A stretch of 19,815 nt of DNA from Carex sylvatica. Lineage: Eukaryota > Streptophyta > Magnoliopsida > Poales > Cyperaceae. The position numbers were made by a program, and so were the translations under genes. How positions within the stretch are numbered: the stretch's first letter is position 1; each line of letters begins with the position of its first letter. Location of the stretch: contig CAXKVR010000550.1 of NCBI GenBank assembly GCA_964058845.1, positions 1 to 19,815 of the forward strand, given 5' to 3'. Shown here piece by piece: positions 10,901 through 19,015 of this stretch. The notes under the pieces are model-generated. The model was not told where the DNA came from and did no database searches. It saw only the letters and a program-made list of their open reading frames with translations.

Positions 10901-11937
10901 CATGCTCATGTTTAACAAATCGAGTAATGGACTATTCACAGTCAAGTCGGGGTACAAACTGTTGAAAGAATATGAGAACTCTGTAGTTAGTGGTGGTAAA
11001 GAAGTTTAGGAGCTTATTTGGCACAGAGGAGATGCGATTCCAAGAGTTAGAATGTTTTTATGGAAGCTTTTGCACAAAGGCCTACCACTTGCTGCAATTT
11101 TGCATAGACGGTTCCCTTCTCATAATCTGAAGTGTGGTACCTGCGGCAGTCTAGAAAAAATGGTGTCTCATTTGGTTCATCATTGCCCTTTCTCAAGAGC
11201 TTATTTTCTAACGAGCCCCTTGGGTCTGAAAACAGATGCATTGCATGGGAATTTTGAGCAAATACTGCTTGATATTTCTGCGAAGCTCGAAGATGATCAA
11301 TGGTTAGTCTATGTGAACTCGGTGTGGGCTTTATGGAGGTGCAGGAATGATAGGGCCTACTTGGGTACACAACCAGACCTCCAGTTGTTTTTCAAATATC
11401 TGAACCTAATCGCTAAAGAATCGAGAATAGGGGCAGCCAGTAGATATTGCTCTCTAACGGGAAGGGTTCCATCATCAGTAACTCTGGCCGAGGTAAGCAA
11501 TGATTATGCTTGCTTCTTGGATGGCTCGTGGACAGAAGGGTGGCGCGGGGGAATTGGAACTGTTGTTTGGTTTAAAGAGGAATTGATAATCTACAAATCC
11601 AAGGCGGTTAGGGGTTGTTGTCCGCTGCAGGTTGAGGTGCTGGCTTTAAAATAGTCTCTGCAGATTGTGATAGGTTTGGGCATAAAAGAGTGCTCCTTTT
11701 TACTCGGATTGCCTGGAACTAGTCAAGATTTGCTCGAGTCTACAACCACCTTTGAATGCGGATTGGAGTGCTTTTGATGAGATTGTGGAGGTTTGGAATA
11801 TGTTTCAAGAATTTATCTCGTTCTCTTGTGTCCATGTTCAAAGAAGCCAAAACGAATTGGCTGACAATTTGGCAAAAAATGGAAGAGTTAACGGATGGGA
11901 CTGTGTGGGACATACTTTCTCATGTTTCTCTCATTAA
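7906..11937 (+). pseudogene. LINE ORF2: endonuclease-RT-RNase H polyprotein, multiply broken
   Basis: ORF2 nicks target DNA and primes reverse transcription there. The start ATG 7906 gives MSFLSWNCQG. Endonuclease residues are all visible: N7, E35 (FISETR), Y106, D137/N139 (FGDFNAI), LDR, SDH at 222-224. Reverse transcriptase follows: PNKAVGPDG, DFRPIS, LDLSKAFD (motif A, near 9636), GLRQGCSLSP (motif B), YADD (9952-9963), YLGAP. A zf-RVT module (CGTC...HLVHHC, near 11130-11190) precedes RNase H, with D (DGSW), E (VEVLAL), D (SDC) and D (ELADNLAK) retained. Stops: TAG 8644, 8848, 9348, 10075, 10671, 11007, 11652; TGA 9057. Frameshifts lie in the homopolymers at 8938-8942, 9904-9909, 10375-10380 and 11697-11701. 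The probable natural end is TAA 11935-11937. It overlaps ORF1 by 32 nt, in the +1 frame. Confidence 0.95.
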
Positions 11938-12261
11938 GCTGCTTTGTATGGGACTATGTTGATTGGAAGGCTTTTGAAGTAATTTTTGAAATTTAGAAGG
12001 ACCTTAAGGCAAATATTGGTTTTCACTGTCAGATCATTGATCGGAGTCAAATGACGGCCTCATCAGAGAATATGGATTTCACTGGTCATAGATTCTCTAT
12101 GTTTGCTAATACTAGTAACCGGTTGGAAGTATTTAAGCTTATTGGGTACTTAATGGAGTTTTATTTTGATTCTAGAGAGGGGGTCATGTGTAAAAGACAC
12201 CCCTGATAAGGGAGTATTGTAACTGGCCTACGGGTGTTTTAAATCACAAAAAAAAAAAAAA
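11938..12261 (+). other. LINE 3' UTR and poly(A) tail
   Basis: About 310 bases of non-coding DNA follow the ORF2 stop and end in a run of A (12248-12261) just before the right target duplication. Short AT-rich words are present, but there is no canonical AATAAA close to the tail. The last unique bases read CTACGGGTGTTTTAAATCAC. Confidence 0.85.
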
Positions 12262-12270
12262 TACTAACAG
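12259..12270. repeat. LINE target-site duplication, right copy
   Basis: AAATACTAACAG matches 6024-6035 exactly. Its first two A residues cannot be separated from the poly(A) tail. It marks the right boundary of the LINE insertion. Confidence 0.9.
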
Positions 12271-12374
12271 TTTACGAAACGCTTATTAATGATTGAGCGG
12301 TCTCCTCATGATTTTTTTGACAGTTTGTACATGATTTTTTGCAAGGTTGAGGCTGCAGAGATTGTTATCAGGAT

Positions 12375-12402
12375 AAAAAAAAAAAAAAAAAAAAAAAAAA
12401 AA
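12375..12402. repeat. Poly(A) tract, 28 A
   Basis: An uninterrupted run of 28 A sits 113 bases downstream of the LINE. It could be the tail of a second, short retroposed sequence, but I find no target duplication of the following CAGTGACTAC and no RNA polymerase III boxes upstream. It is left as a homopolymer tract. Confidence 0.85.
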
Positions 12403-12575
12403 CAGTGACTACTATAAATTATCCGCTATTTAAATTTAAAGTAAACGGTTCAAATGGAAGAGTTTAACAAAGATTTGCACTTAAACGGAAAAACTCCCAT
12501 TAGTATTCTATTCCCAAGAAATTATGTTAAGGTAAGAGTAATTTAAAACTTTATATTTCCACGTGGGAAACAAAT

Positions 12576-12740
12576 CGGCTGTTATTCCATTGGAATAACA
12601 GGATCCCGTCATATGACAGCCGTTCAACTTCTTGAGATTCGTTCATAATAATGTTTTTGTTGAGATTCGTGCACGGAGAAAATCTGAACGGTTACCATTC
12701 AAAAAACATCATCCTGTTATTCCAAAGAAATAACAACCGG
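12576..12740. mobile_element. Small inverted-repeat element (MITE-like, 165 bp)
   Basis: The left arm CGGCTGTTATTCC...GGAATAACAGGAT (12576-12604) is inverted at the right as ATCCTGTTATTCC...AATAACAACCGG (12711-12740), with about 106 bp between. Each arm is itself a hairpin: the left contains TGTTATTCC-ATT-GGAATAACA. The loop has the direct repeat TTGAGATTCGT, which recurs again near 12859. The size and nested palindromes fit a MITE. No target duplication is clear. Confidence 0.6.
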
Positions 12741-12780
12741 TTTTTTTTTCTTGAACATGGTTTTCCAATTTTTCCTCGGT

Positions 12781-12960
12781 AATTATGAGGAAATAAATCT
12801 GGTGTGATTCTTCAAGAATCACAGGACCTACTATTTTAAATCATTCCTTTTATTTATTTTGAGATTCGTGCATAAAAAAATACTGATTTTAAAATTTGTA
12901 AATTTTATAAAATAAAAAGTTGAATTTAGAAGAATTACAGCAGATTTATTTCCTAATTAT
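12781..12960. mobile_element. Inverted-repeat element (MITE-like, 180 bp)
   Basis: AATTATGAGGAAATAAATCTG at 12781 pairs with CAGATTTATTTCCTAATTAT ending at 12960. Homology extends inward to about 35 bp with a few mismatches (GTGTGATTCTTCAAG against the complement of AGAAGAATTACAG). An inner hairpin GTGATTCTT-C-AAGAATCAC lies beside the left arm. It is non-coding and only about 40 bp from the preceding element. Confidence 0.6.
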
Positions 12961-13466
12961 GATCAGAAATTCATGTCGATCGGTGCAATCTGCAATGCCA
13001 ACTCAAATTTGAATCATGCCATTAATGCCAGGGGACAGAATTTGGTGGCTTATTCTCCAGAAGCTGCCTGCCTCTTCAATATAATTCATTTTTAAATCAT
13101 CTCATTCAATTTTTATTATTATTCAAGGATAAGGGACAAGCAATTTTGTTGTGGTCCTACGGTGATACGAATAAGGTTGACTGTGAGAACAGTTCTACTT
13201 GTCGGTCGCAGAGCCGAAATTTTTATTAATATTAAAAAATTACATCAAATGCTCAATCTATCTATTTTTTCTCATGATCTCGAAAATGGTCCCTTCTGAT
13301 TACTAAATAATCAGAATAAGAATTCCTTTCTGATTTTTTATTCACCAAATTCGTGATAACTGTCTGGTTATCTAGTAAGCGGAAAGACCCTATGTTCAGT
13401 TATTTAGTAACCGGTCTCACTATTTTATTTATAAAATTCGAATCTGCGGCATTGTTAGAGTTATTT
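12961..13466. other. Intergenic DNA, no gene seen
   Basis: Mixed-composition DNA without a supported gene. A minus-strand open frame (13400-13615) reads through the pyrimidine-rich strand of the adjoining purine tract and is low complexity, mostly Ser, Leu and Phe. I do not call it. Confidence 0.5.
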
Positions 13467-13606
13467 GGAGACAGTGAAAGAGACACACGGTGAAGAGAAG
13501 AGAGAAAGTGAAAGGAAGAAAGGGAGAAAGGGAGGCAGTGAAAGGGATAAAGAAAGAGGCGTGCGGACAGTGAAAGGGAGAAGAGGCGCCAAGAGAGGGC
13601 TGAGTA
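13467..13606 (+). repeat. Polypurine tract with CAGTGAAAG repeats
   Basis: About 140 bases are nearly all A and G on the plus strand. The word CAGTGAAAG occurs three times (near 13471, 13536 and 13570) among GAGAAAG, AGGGAGAAAGG and similar words. Homopurine-homopyrimidine tracts of this length can adopt non-B structures. No promoter or gene can be tied to it. Confidence 0.75.
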
Positions 13607-13659
13607 GAGCCCCATCAGTGTTTTTTTTATTAATTTAATATTTATTTATTTTTATTTAT

Positions 13660-13722
13660 AGAATATTAGAATATTGTTTAGATTTTTAGATTGTTTAGAA
13701 TATTAGTTCAATAATTTAGATT
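13660..13722. repeat. AT-rich minisatellite, left fragment
   Basis: TTTAGATT and TAGAATATT words repeat here (GTTTAGATTTTTAGATTG and following). They resemble the 30-bp repeat that resumes at 15960, so the two appear to be one tract split by the intervening element. Confidence 0.55.
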
Positions 13723-14499
13723 ACGGGTGTTCATCAGTTCGGTTCGGTTTTAACCGAATCGAACCGAACTAGATAAATCAAAGTTATAATTCGGTTTTAA
13801 AAATAGAACTGAATCGAACCGAATTAGCATTGCAACAGAATCAAACTGAACTGAACCAAAGTTTATTTCGGTTTGTTCAGTTCTAACAGAAATATAATAA
13901 TTTGTTTATTTAAAACAATTGATTTATAATAAACTGAAGTATATTAAGAAATAAACCGGGTATTAAGAAATAAATCGAAGTATTTAAAACAATTAATTAA
14001 GAACTAAACTGGAGTATTAAGAAATAAATCGAGGCGGATCAAATTCATAATATATAAAATTTCGACTGGTTCAGTTATTTTGGTTTTGAAATTTTCCAAA
14101 CTGAATCGAACCGAAGTTATTTTTCAATTTTAAAAAGAAAATCGAACCGAACTGTTCACACAAAAGCGTATGGTACAAAGTTTCAGTACAACAAGCTGTA
14201 CCTTTTAACCTTTAATACACTTTCGGTTCAGACTGCAAGTGCACAGTCCTATCGAGTAGTATATCGTCGGGTATCGATCACAGGGACGATTCAAATCTAA
14301 ACCAGACTCTACTTAAATCAGTTAAAGACTAGAAGTGAGAAATGGTGAGTTTTTGGTATTTAATTCCTAATTAGTTCAATAACAGTAATTAAATGAAAGA
14401 CAGTAAATAAACTTGGTTTAAATCAATAATAAAAGGTGTTTCCAGGGTTTCAGACTTATCTCAGTTCTGCCTCTCAGTCCCTGACACGGACCGTGTAGT

Positions 14500-14643
14500 T
14501 TCCTACACGGGTCGTATCAGCTTACACGAGTCATGTACTGTCGTACACGGGTCGTGTACTGTCGTACACGGGTCGTGTACTGTCGTACACGGGTCGTGTA
14601 CTGTCGTACACGGGTCGTGTACTGTCGTACACGGGTCGTGTGG
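14500..14643 (+). repeat. 21-bp tandem array of hairpin units
   Basis: The unit TGTCGTACACGGGTCGTGTAC is repeated. Four perfect 17-bp dyads GTACACG-GGT-CGTGTAC start at 14543, 14564, 14585 and 14606, and a fifth at 14627 loses its last bases. Two degenerate units precede them (CTACACGGGTCGTATCAG, CTTACACGAGTCATGTAC). Every full unit could form a 7-bp stem with a 3-nt loop. Confidence 0.95.
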
Positions 14644-15333
14644 ACTTCGAGTCAATGCACCAGTTACTGTTTCTTTACGTGGTTCCTTTGTGTAGGGTTC
14701 AACTGACCAGACCTAATGTTTCTAAACCTCAACTGTCGTATGTTGGTTTATCAACTTGGTATGGAATCTGCAATATCTGCCCTCTTTGGACTCTAACCTC
14801 AACTGTCGTATATTGGTTCGAGTTACCAAGTTACTTGTTTGGAATACTAAAGGTAACATCTTATCCGTCGATAAGAGAAAATGTTCACCTTTCGGCTACT
14901 AGTTGGTTTCCCCTGTCGGATCACTAATCCTACCTCATGTACTTAGTCTGGTTGAAAGATCAAATTGGACACAGTACCTTATAGATGTGGCCTCATCTAG
15001 TGGTCAAACCAAATAATAATTAAGCAATTCAAACTAAGCAATTAAAATCAATCACAATCAAGCAAACACAAATTTTAGCGTAAAAATCCAATAACTAGAT
15101 GCAAAACAAAACATTCGATTACATCTTAACCCTAGAAACTAATAAATCTACTCAAACATAGTACTAAAACAGATAACAAAGATAAAAGAATAAGAATTCA
15201 TTCTAAAACCCGAAGTACAAAGAAAAACTCGCGTCTTTTGCTTCTCAACTTCGTCTCCAAGCAATAGCCGTCAATCTCTAACCCTAGAATTGTCTCTCTG
15301 CTCCAGAATGCCTTTCTGGTGCAAGAAATCTCG

Positions 15334-15343
15334 TTTATATAGA
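15334..15343 (-). promoter_or_regulatory. Putative TATA box on the minus strand
   Basis: The minus strand reads TCTATATAAACGAG, a good plant TATA context. Downstream on that strand is an untranslated-leader-like T-rich sequence without a long open frame. If real it would drive a non-coding or retroelement transcript leftward. The evidence is motif-only. Confidence 0.3.
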
Positions 15344-15552
15344 CTTTGGCCGACTTTCCTTCCTTCAGATTTCTTTCCAGAACTCCAGATTTCTTTCTGG
15401 ATTTGTCTGATACGACCCGTATCAAAATTGACACGGACCGTACAGAATTTCCAAAAATGCCAGATTGTAAATCTTCTCGCAAGCTTTCCGAAAAGTGGTC
15501 ATACACTCAAAACGGAGCTACGAGTCAAAATCTATGACTGTTTTAAGTTCGG

Positions 15553-15570
15553 ATGCTGAAATTTCAGCAT
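15553..15570. repeat. Perfect 18-bp palindrome
   Basis: ATGCTGAAATTTCAGCAT is identical to its reverse complement. It lies just before the second 21-bp array. Confidence 0.9.
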
Positions 15571-15596
15571 TGTTCTGGTTTGGTCAAGGCTGATAA

Positions 15597-15690
15597 GACC
15601 CGTACAAGATGTTGTAAGACCCGTACAAGATATTGTATGACCCGTACAAGATGTTGTAAGACCCGTACAAGATGTTGTAAGACCCGTGTC
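15597..15690 (+). repeat. Second 21-bp tandem array (5 starts)
   Basis: The unit GACCCGTACAAGATGTTGTAA has GACCCGT at 15597, 15618, 15639, 15660 and 15681, an exact 21-bp period. Copies differ by single bases (GATATTGTAT in one). Its core GACCCGT is the reverse complement of ACGGGTC in the array at 14500-14643, so the two arrays share a period and a core in opposite orientation. Confidence 0.95.
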
Positions 15691-15959
15691 AGAACTTCTC
15701 AAATTCAGATTTCTTCTCGATTTCATCTGATTCCTGCAAAGTAAGAACAAACTTGCAGCAGTACCATATTATATAGATATTCAATGCAATATGACTGATT
15801 TAATGATTCTAAACACAGGTTTTGGTACAAAATATAGGTCAGAAAGTAGATACGTTTGCGAGATATCACGAACCATTAAACCGAAAAAATCAAACCGTTT
15901 AATCCGAATTAATTCGATTCGGTTCAAAATCAAATAAACTGGACCCAATGAACACCCCT

Positions 15960-16370
15960 AGTTTAGATTGTTTTTCGAATAATTTATAAAATTTGAAAAC
16001 CGTTTAGATTATAGTTGAAATAATTTTGATAAGTTCCAAATGATTCAGATTAGCTTAGAAAATTACAAAACGGTTTACATTAGTTTAGAAAATTTTAAAA
16101 CAGTTTACAGTAATTTATAAAATTCTAAAATGGTGTAGAATAATTTAGAAAATCCAAAATAGTGTCAGAATAATTTAGAAAGTTCCAAAATGGTGTAGAA
16201 TAATTTAGACAATTTCAAATTGGGGCCCGAATAATATAGAAAATTTCAAAATGGTGTAAAATAGTTTAGAAAATTAATTTAAATTGGTTTAGAAAAAAAT
16301 AGAAAAATCCAAAACGGTTTAGATTAGTTTAAATTTTTTGAAAACAATGAATTAATTTTGAATTAATTTT
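15960..16370. repeat. 30-bp AT-rich minisatellite, right part (about 12 copies)
   Basis: Units such as AAAATGGTGTAGAATAATTT followed by AGAAAATTTC repeat with a 30-31 bp period, degenerating at both ends. The array stops just upstream of the ATG at 16376. Together with 13660-13722 it forms one tract split by the TIR element. Confidence 0.8.
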
Positions 16371-16375
16371 GTAGT

Positions 16376-16813
16376 ATGGCAGACATAATCAATGATCAAG
16401 TAGAGAGGGAGCGGGATACTTTTAGTGATATGTTGTGGATACCTCACAACCATCATAGGGTGTGTGAGGTTTCTAAGGAGGTAAGCATTTATTTATTTTA
16501 TTTTTTTGTGACTTGTTCATAAATCTCATTATATTTTAATTTCTAATTTTTATTTTTGGTAATGTAGAATAAGGAGGTTATAAACGTGAAGCACTATCGT
16601 TGCCATACTGCGGACCACGTTTCATACGCTCCATTTTTGATTCGATTGGGCTTATACCAGATTGCAGTCATGCCTCACATCAACATCGATGCGGCATTGA
16701 TACACGGACATGTGGAGCAGTGGCGTCCTAAGACGCACACCTTTTATCTTCCACTTGAAGATAATAGTCAATATAGAGTCCTCCTAACACCTTCAATTGG
16801 AATCTTGTATTAG
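16376..16813 (+). pseudogene. Plant mobile domain (PMD/MAIL-type) gene fragment, two exons, truncated by satellite
   Basis: Exon 1 (16376-16480) gives 35 codons from MADIINDQVERER. A GTAAGC donor follows, with an 87-bp T-rich intron ending in GTAATGTAG. Exon 2 starts at 16568 in phase 0. Exon 2 reads HINIDAALIHGHVEQWRPKTHTFYLP, close to the PMD signature (aligned ALI..LVERWRPETHTFHLP) of MAIN/MAIL1 and serine/threonine phosphatase 7 long-form proteins and their transposon-linked relatives. Known members act in nuclei in silencing and genome stability; the family is often carried by mobile elements. After about codon 100 similarity stops, the sequence becomes satellite, and a TAG ends it at 16811-16813. 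Normal PMD proteins are several hundred residues, so this is a truncated copy. Intron retention argues against retroposition. Confidence 0.75.
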
Positions 16814-17433
16814 GGTTGTAAATGCCTTATTATCTTGATATATAGAGTAACTACTCGAGTGCTCCAGATACCTTTAATTGGAGTGTCGTATTAGGGTTGT
16901 AAATGCGCTATTAGGTTGCCATCTTGAGACACTACTAGAGTATTCCAAACACCTTCAACTGGAGTATTTTATTTGGGTTGTAAATGCCCAATTATCTTTC
17001 CATCTGAAATCACTACTCAAGTGCTCCAAAAATCTTCAATTCAAGTGTTTGTATTAGGGTTGTAATTGTCCTATAATCTTGTCATCTGGAGAAACTACTA
17101 GAGTGCTCCAAACAACTTCAATTTTAGAGTTGTATTAGGGTTGTAAATGCCCTTTTATCTTTCCATCTGCAGACGCTACTAGAGTGCTCCAAACACCTTC
17201 AACTGGAGTATTTTATTAGAGTTGTAAATGCCCTATTATCTAGCCATCTGGAGTCACTACTCGAGTGCTTCAAAATCCTTCAATTGGAGTGTTGTATTAG
17301 GATTGTAAATGCCATATTATCTTGTCATATGGAGACATTACTAGAGTACTCCAAACACCTTCAATTGTAGTGTTGTATTACAAGCTAAATGTCATATTAT
17401 CTTGCTATATTCACTACTAGATTGCTCCAAACA

Positions 17434-18168
17434 CCTTCAATTGGAGTGTTGTGTTAGGGTTATAAATGCCAATTATCTTGCTAAATAGAGATACTACTGG
17501 AGGGCTCCAAATATCTTTAATTGGAGTGTTGTTTCGGGGTTTTAAATGTCATATTATCTTGCTATACAGGGTCACTACTCGAGTGCTTCAAACACGTTTA
17601 ATTGGAGTGTTGTTTTAGGGTTGTAAATGCCCTATTATCTAGCCATATAAAGACACTAATGGAGAGCTCCAAACACCTTCAACTGGAGTGTTTTATTAGG
17701 GTTGTAAATGCCCTATCATCCTGCTATATAGAGACAATACTAGAGTGCTCCTAACACCTTCAATTGGAATCTTGTATTAGGGTTGTAAATGCCTTATTAT
17801 CTTGATATATAGAGTAACTACTCGAGTGCTCCAGATATGTTTAATTGGAGTGTCGTATTAGGGTTGTAAATGCGCTATTAGCTTGCCATCTTGAGACACT
17901 ACTAGAGTGTTCCAAACACCTTCAACCGGAGTGTTTTATTTGGGTTGTAAATGCCCAATTATCTTTCCATCTGGAGTCACTACTCAAGTGCTCCAAAAAC
18001 CTTCAATTCGAGTGTTGTATTAGGGTTGTAATTGTCCTATTATCTTGTCATCTGGAGACACTGCTAGAGTGCTCCAAACACCTTCAATTTCAGAGTTGTA
18101 TTAGGGTTGTAAATGCCCTTTTATCTTTCCATCTGAAGACACTACTAGAGTGCTCCAAACACCTTCAA
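17434..18168. repeat. Higher-order satellite block, copy 1
   Basis: This run of about nine monomers reappears at 19016-19750 with a constant offset of 1582 bp. By eye I count only about eight substitutions over 735 bp, far fewer than between adjacent monomers. It is therefore a recent block duplication within the array. Confidence 0.85.
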
Positions 18169-19015
18169 CATGAATGCTTTATTAGAGTTGTAAATGCCCT
18201 ATTATCTTGCATTATATAGTCACTACTCGAGTGCTCCAAACATCTTCCATTGGAGTGTTGTATTAGGGTTGGAAATGTCATATTATCTTGCTATTAAGAG
18301 TCCCTACTCGAGTGCTACAAGCACCTTCAATTGGAGTGTTGTTTCAGGGTTGTAAATGCCATATTATCTTGTCATATGGAGACATTACTAGAGTACTCCA
18401 AACACCTTCAATTGTAGTGTTGTAATACATTCTAAATGCTATATTATCTTGCTATATAGAGTCACTACTAGATTAATCCAAACACAACCAATTGGAGTAT
18501 AGTATTAGGGTTGTAAATGCCAACTATCTTGCTATATAGAGATACTACGGGAGGGCTCCAAATATCTTTAATTGGAGTGTTGTATTAGGGTTGTAAATGT
18601 CCTTCAAACACTTTCAATTGGGCAGTTGTTTCCGGGTTGTAAATGCCATATTATCTTGCATTATATAGTCACTACTCGAGTGCTCCAAACACCTATAATT
18701 GAAGTGTCATTTTAGGGTTGTAAATGCCCTATTATCTTGCTATATAAAGTCACTTCTAGAGTGCTCCAAACACCTTCAGTTGGAGTATTGTATTAGGGTT
18801 GCAAAGGCATTATTATCCTGATATATAAAGTCATTACTCGAATGCTCCAGACACCCTTAATTGAAGTGTCGTATTAGGGTTGTAAATGCCATATTATCTT
18901 GCCATATAGAGACACTACTAGAGTACTCCAAACATCTTCAATTGGGGTGTTATATTAGGGTTGTAAATTTCATATTATCTTGCTATTTAGAGTCCCTGCT
19001 CAAGTGCTCCAAACA

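Larger units (their letters stand above)
6036..12261 (+). mobile_element. Full-length L1-type LINE retrotransposon, decayed
   Basis: A 6.2-kb non-LTR retrotransposon copies itself by nicking target DNA and reverse-transcribing its RNA in place. Evidence: ORF1 with a DUF4283-like region and a CCHC knuckle; ORF2 with endonuclease, reverse transcriptase, zf-RVT and RNase H regions in that order; a terminal A run at 12248-12261; and a 12-bp direct repeat AAATACTAACAG at both edges (6024-6035 and 12259-12270). The right repeat merges with the A tail, so at least 10 bp (ATACTAACAG) are unambiguous. The insertion is therefore structurally complete. The plant-type RNase H places it in the plant L1 group. 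Multiple stops and frameshifts make it non-autonomous now. The unmutated TSD pair suggests it is not very ancient. Confidence 0.97.
14171..15831 (-). mobile_element. Nested non-coding insert, possibly solo-LTR-like
   Basis: TGGTACAAA occurs at 14171-14179 and 15823-15831, bracketing about 1.65 kb that interrupts the GGTTCGG-rich element. It may be a 9-bp target duplication. The minus strand resembles a retroelement leader or LTR: a TATA-like TCTATATAAA (15334-15343) is followed by CTAGGGTTAGAG and long T-rich leader sequence. No long terminal TG...CA pair or coding domain was found, and short open frames inside are repeat shadows. It carries two 21-bp arrays and a 70-bp-spaced direct repeat CCTCAACTGTCGTAT (near 14727 and 14797). 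Identity as an LTR is inference. Confidence 0.35.
13723..15959. mobile_element. 2.2-kb TIR element, non-autonomous (hAT-like ends)
   Basis: The left end ACGGGTGTTCAT (13723-13734) and right end ATGAACACCCCT (15948-15959) are inverted with one mismatch. Immediately inside the left end is a hairpin AGTTCGGTTCG / CGAACCGAACT (13736-13770). GGTTCGG and CCGAACC words crowd both subterminal zones (to about 14150 on the left and from about 15885 on the right). No transposase is seen. The flanks AATTTAGATT and AGTTTAGATT could be a 10-bp target duplication with one mismatch, but the surrounding DNA is a repeat of the same word. This makes both the TSD and the superfamily uncertain. Most of its length is a secondary insert. 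Confidence 0.7.

Noticed and set aside
8644..11654. Possible TAG stop-codon reassignment in the LINE ORF2
   Set aside because: The many in-frame TAG codons could suggest recoding, but four frameshifts and a TGA are also present and plant nuclear genes use the standard code. Methylation-type decay is simpler.
12290..12402. Second SINE ending in the 28-A tract
   Set aside because: No A or B box is convincing upstream and the downstream CAGTGACTAC has no upstream copy to act as a target duplication.
13400..13615. Minus-strand Ser/Leu/Phe-rich open frame
   Set aside because: It is the translation of a polypyrimidine tract. Low complexity and no continuation beyond the tract.
14640..14927. 95-codon open frame
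   Set aside because: It lies in a non-coding insert, begins inside the end of the 21-bp array, and shows no domain or codon pattern. It also spans a direct repeat (CCTCAACTGTCGTAT).
15198..15750. Several open frames on both strands around the second 21-bp array
   Set aside because: They overlap each other on opposite strands and are driven by the 21-bp repeat, giving a repeated seven-residue pattern. No recognisable protein.
14171..15831. Firm call of a solo LTR
   Set aside because: No terminal TG...CA pair with a 4-6 bp target duplication was found. The 9-bp TGGTACAAA repeat could be subterminal sequence of the host element.
17845..18219. 124-codon open frame in the satellite
   Set aside because: It repeats every 27 residues exactly with the DNA monomer and near-copies occur at 19427-19768. 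Monomers of 80 and 82 bp break it elsewhere, so it is a shadow of the repeat.
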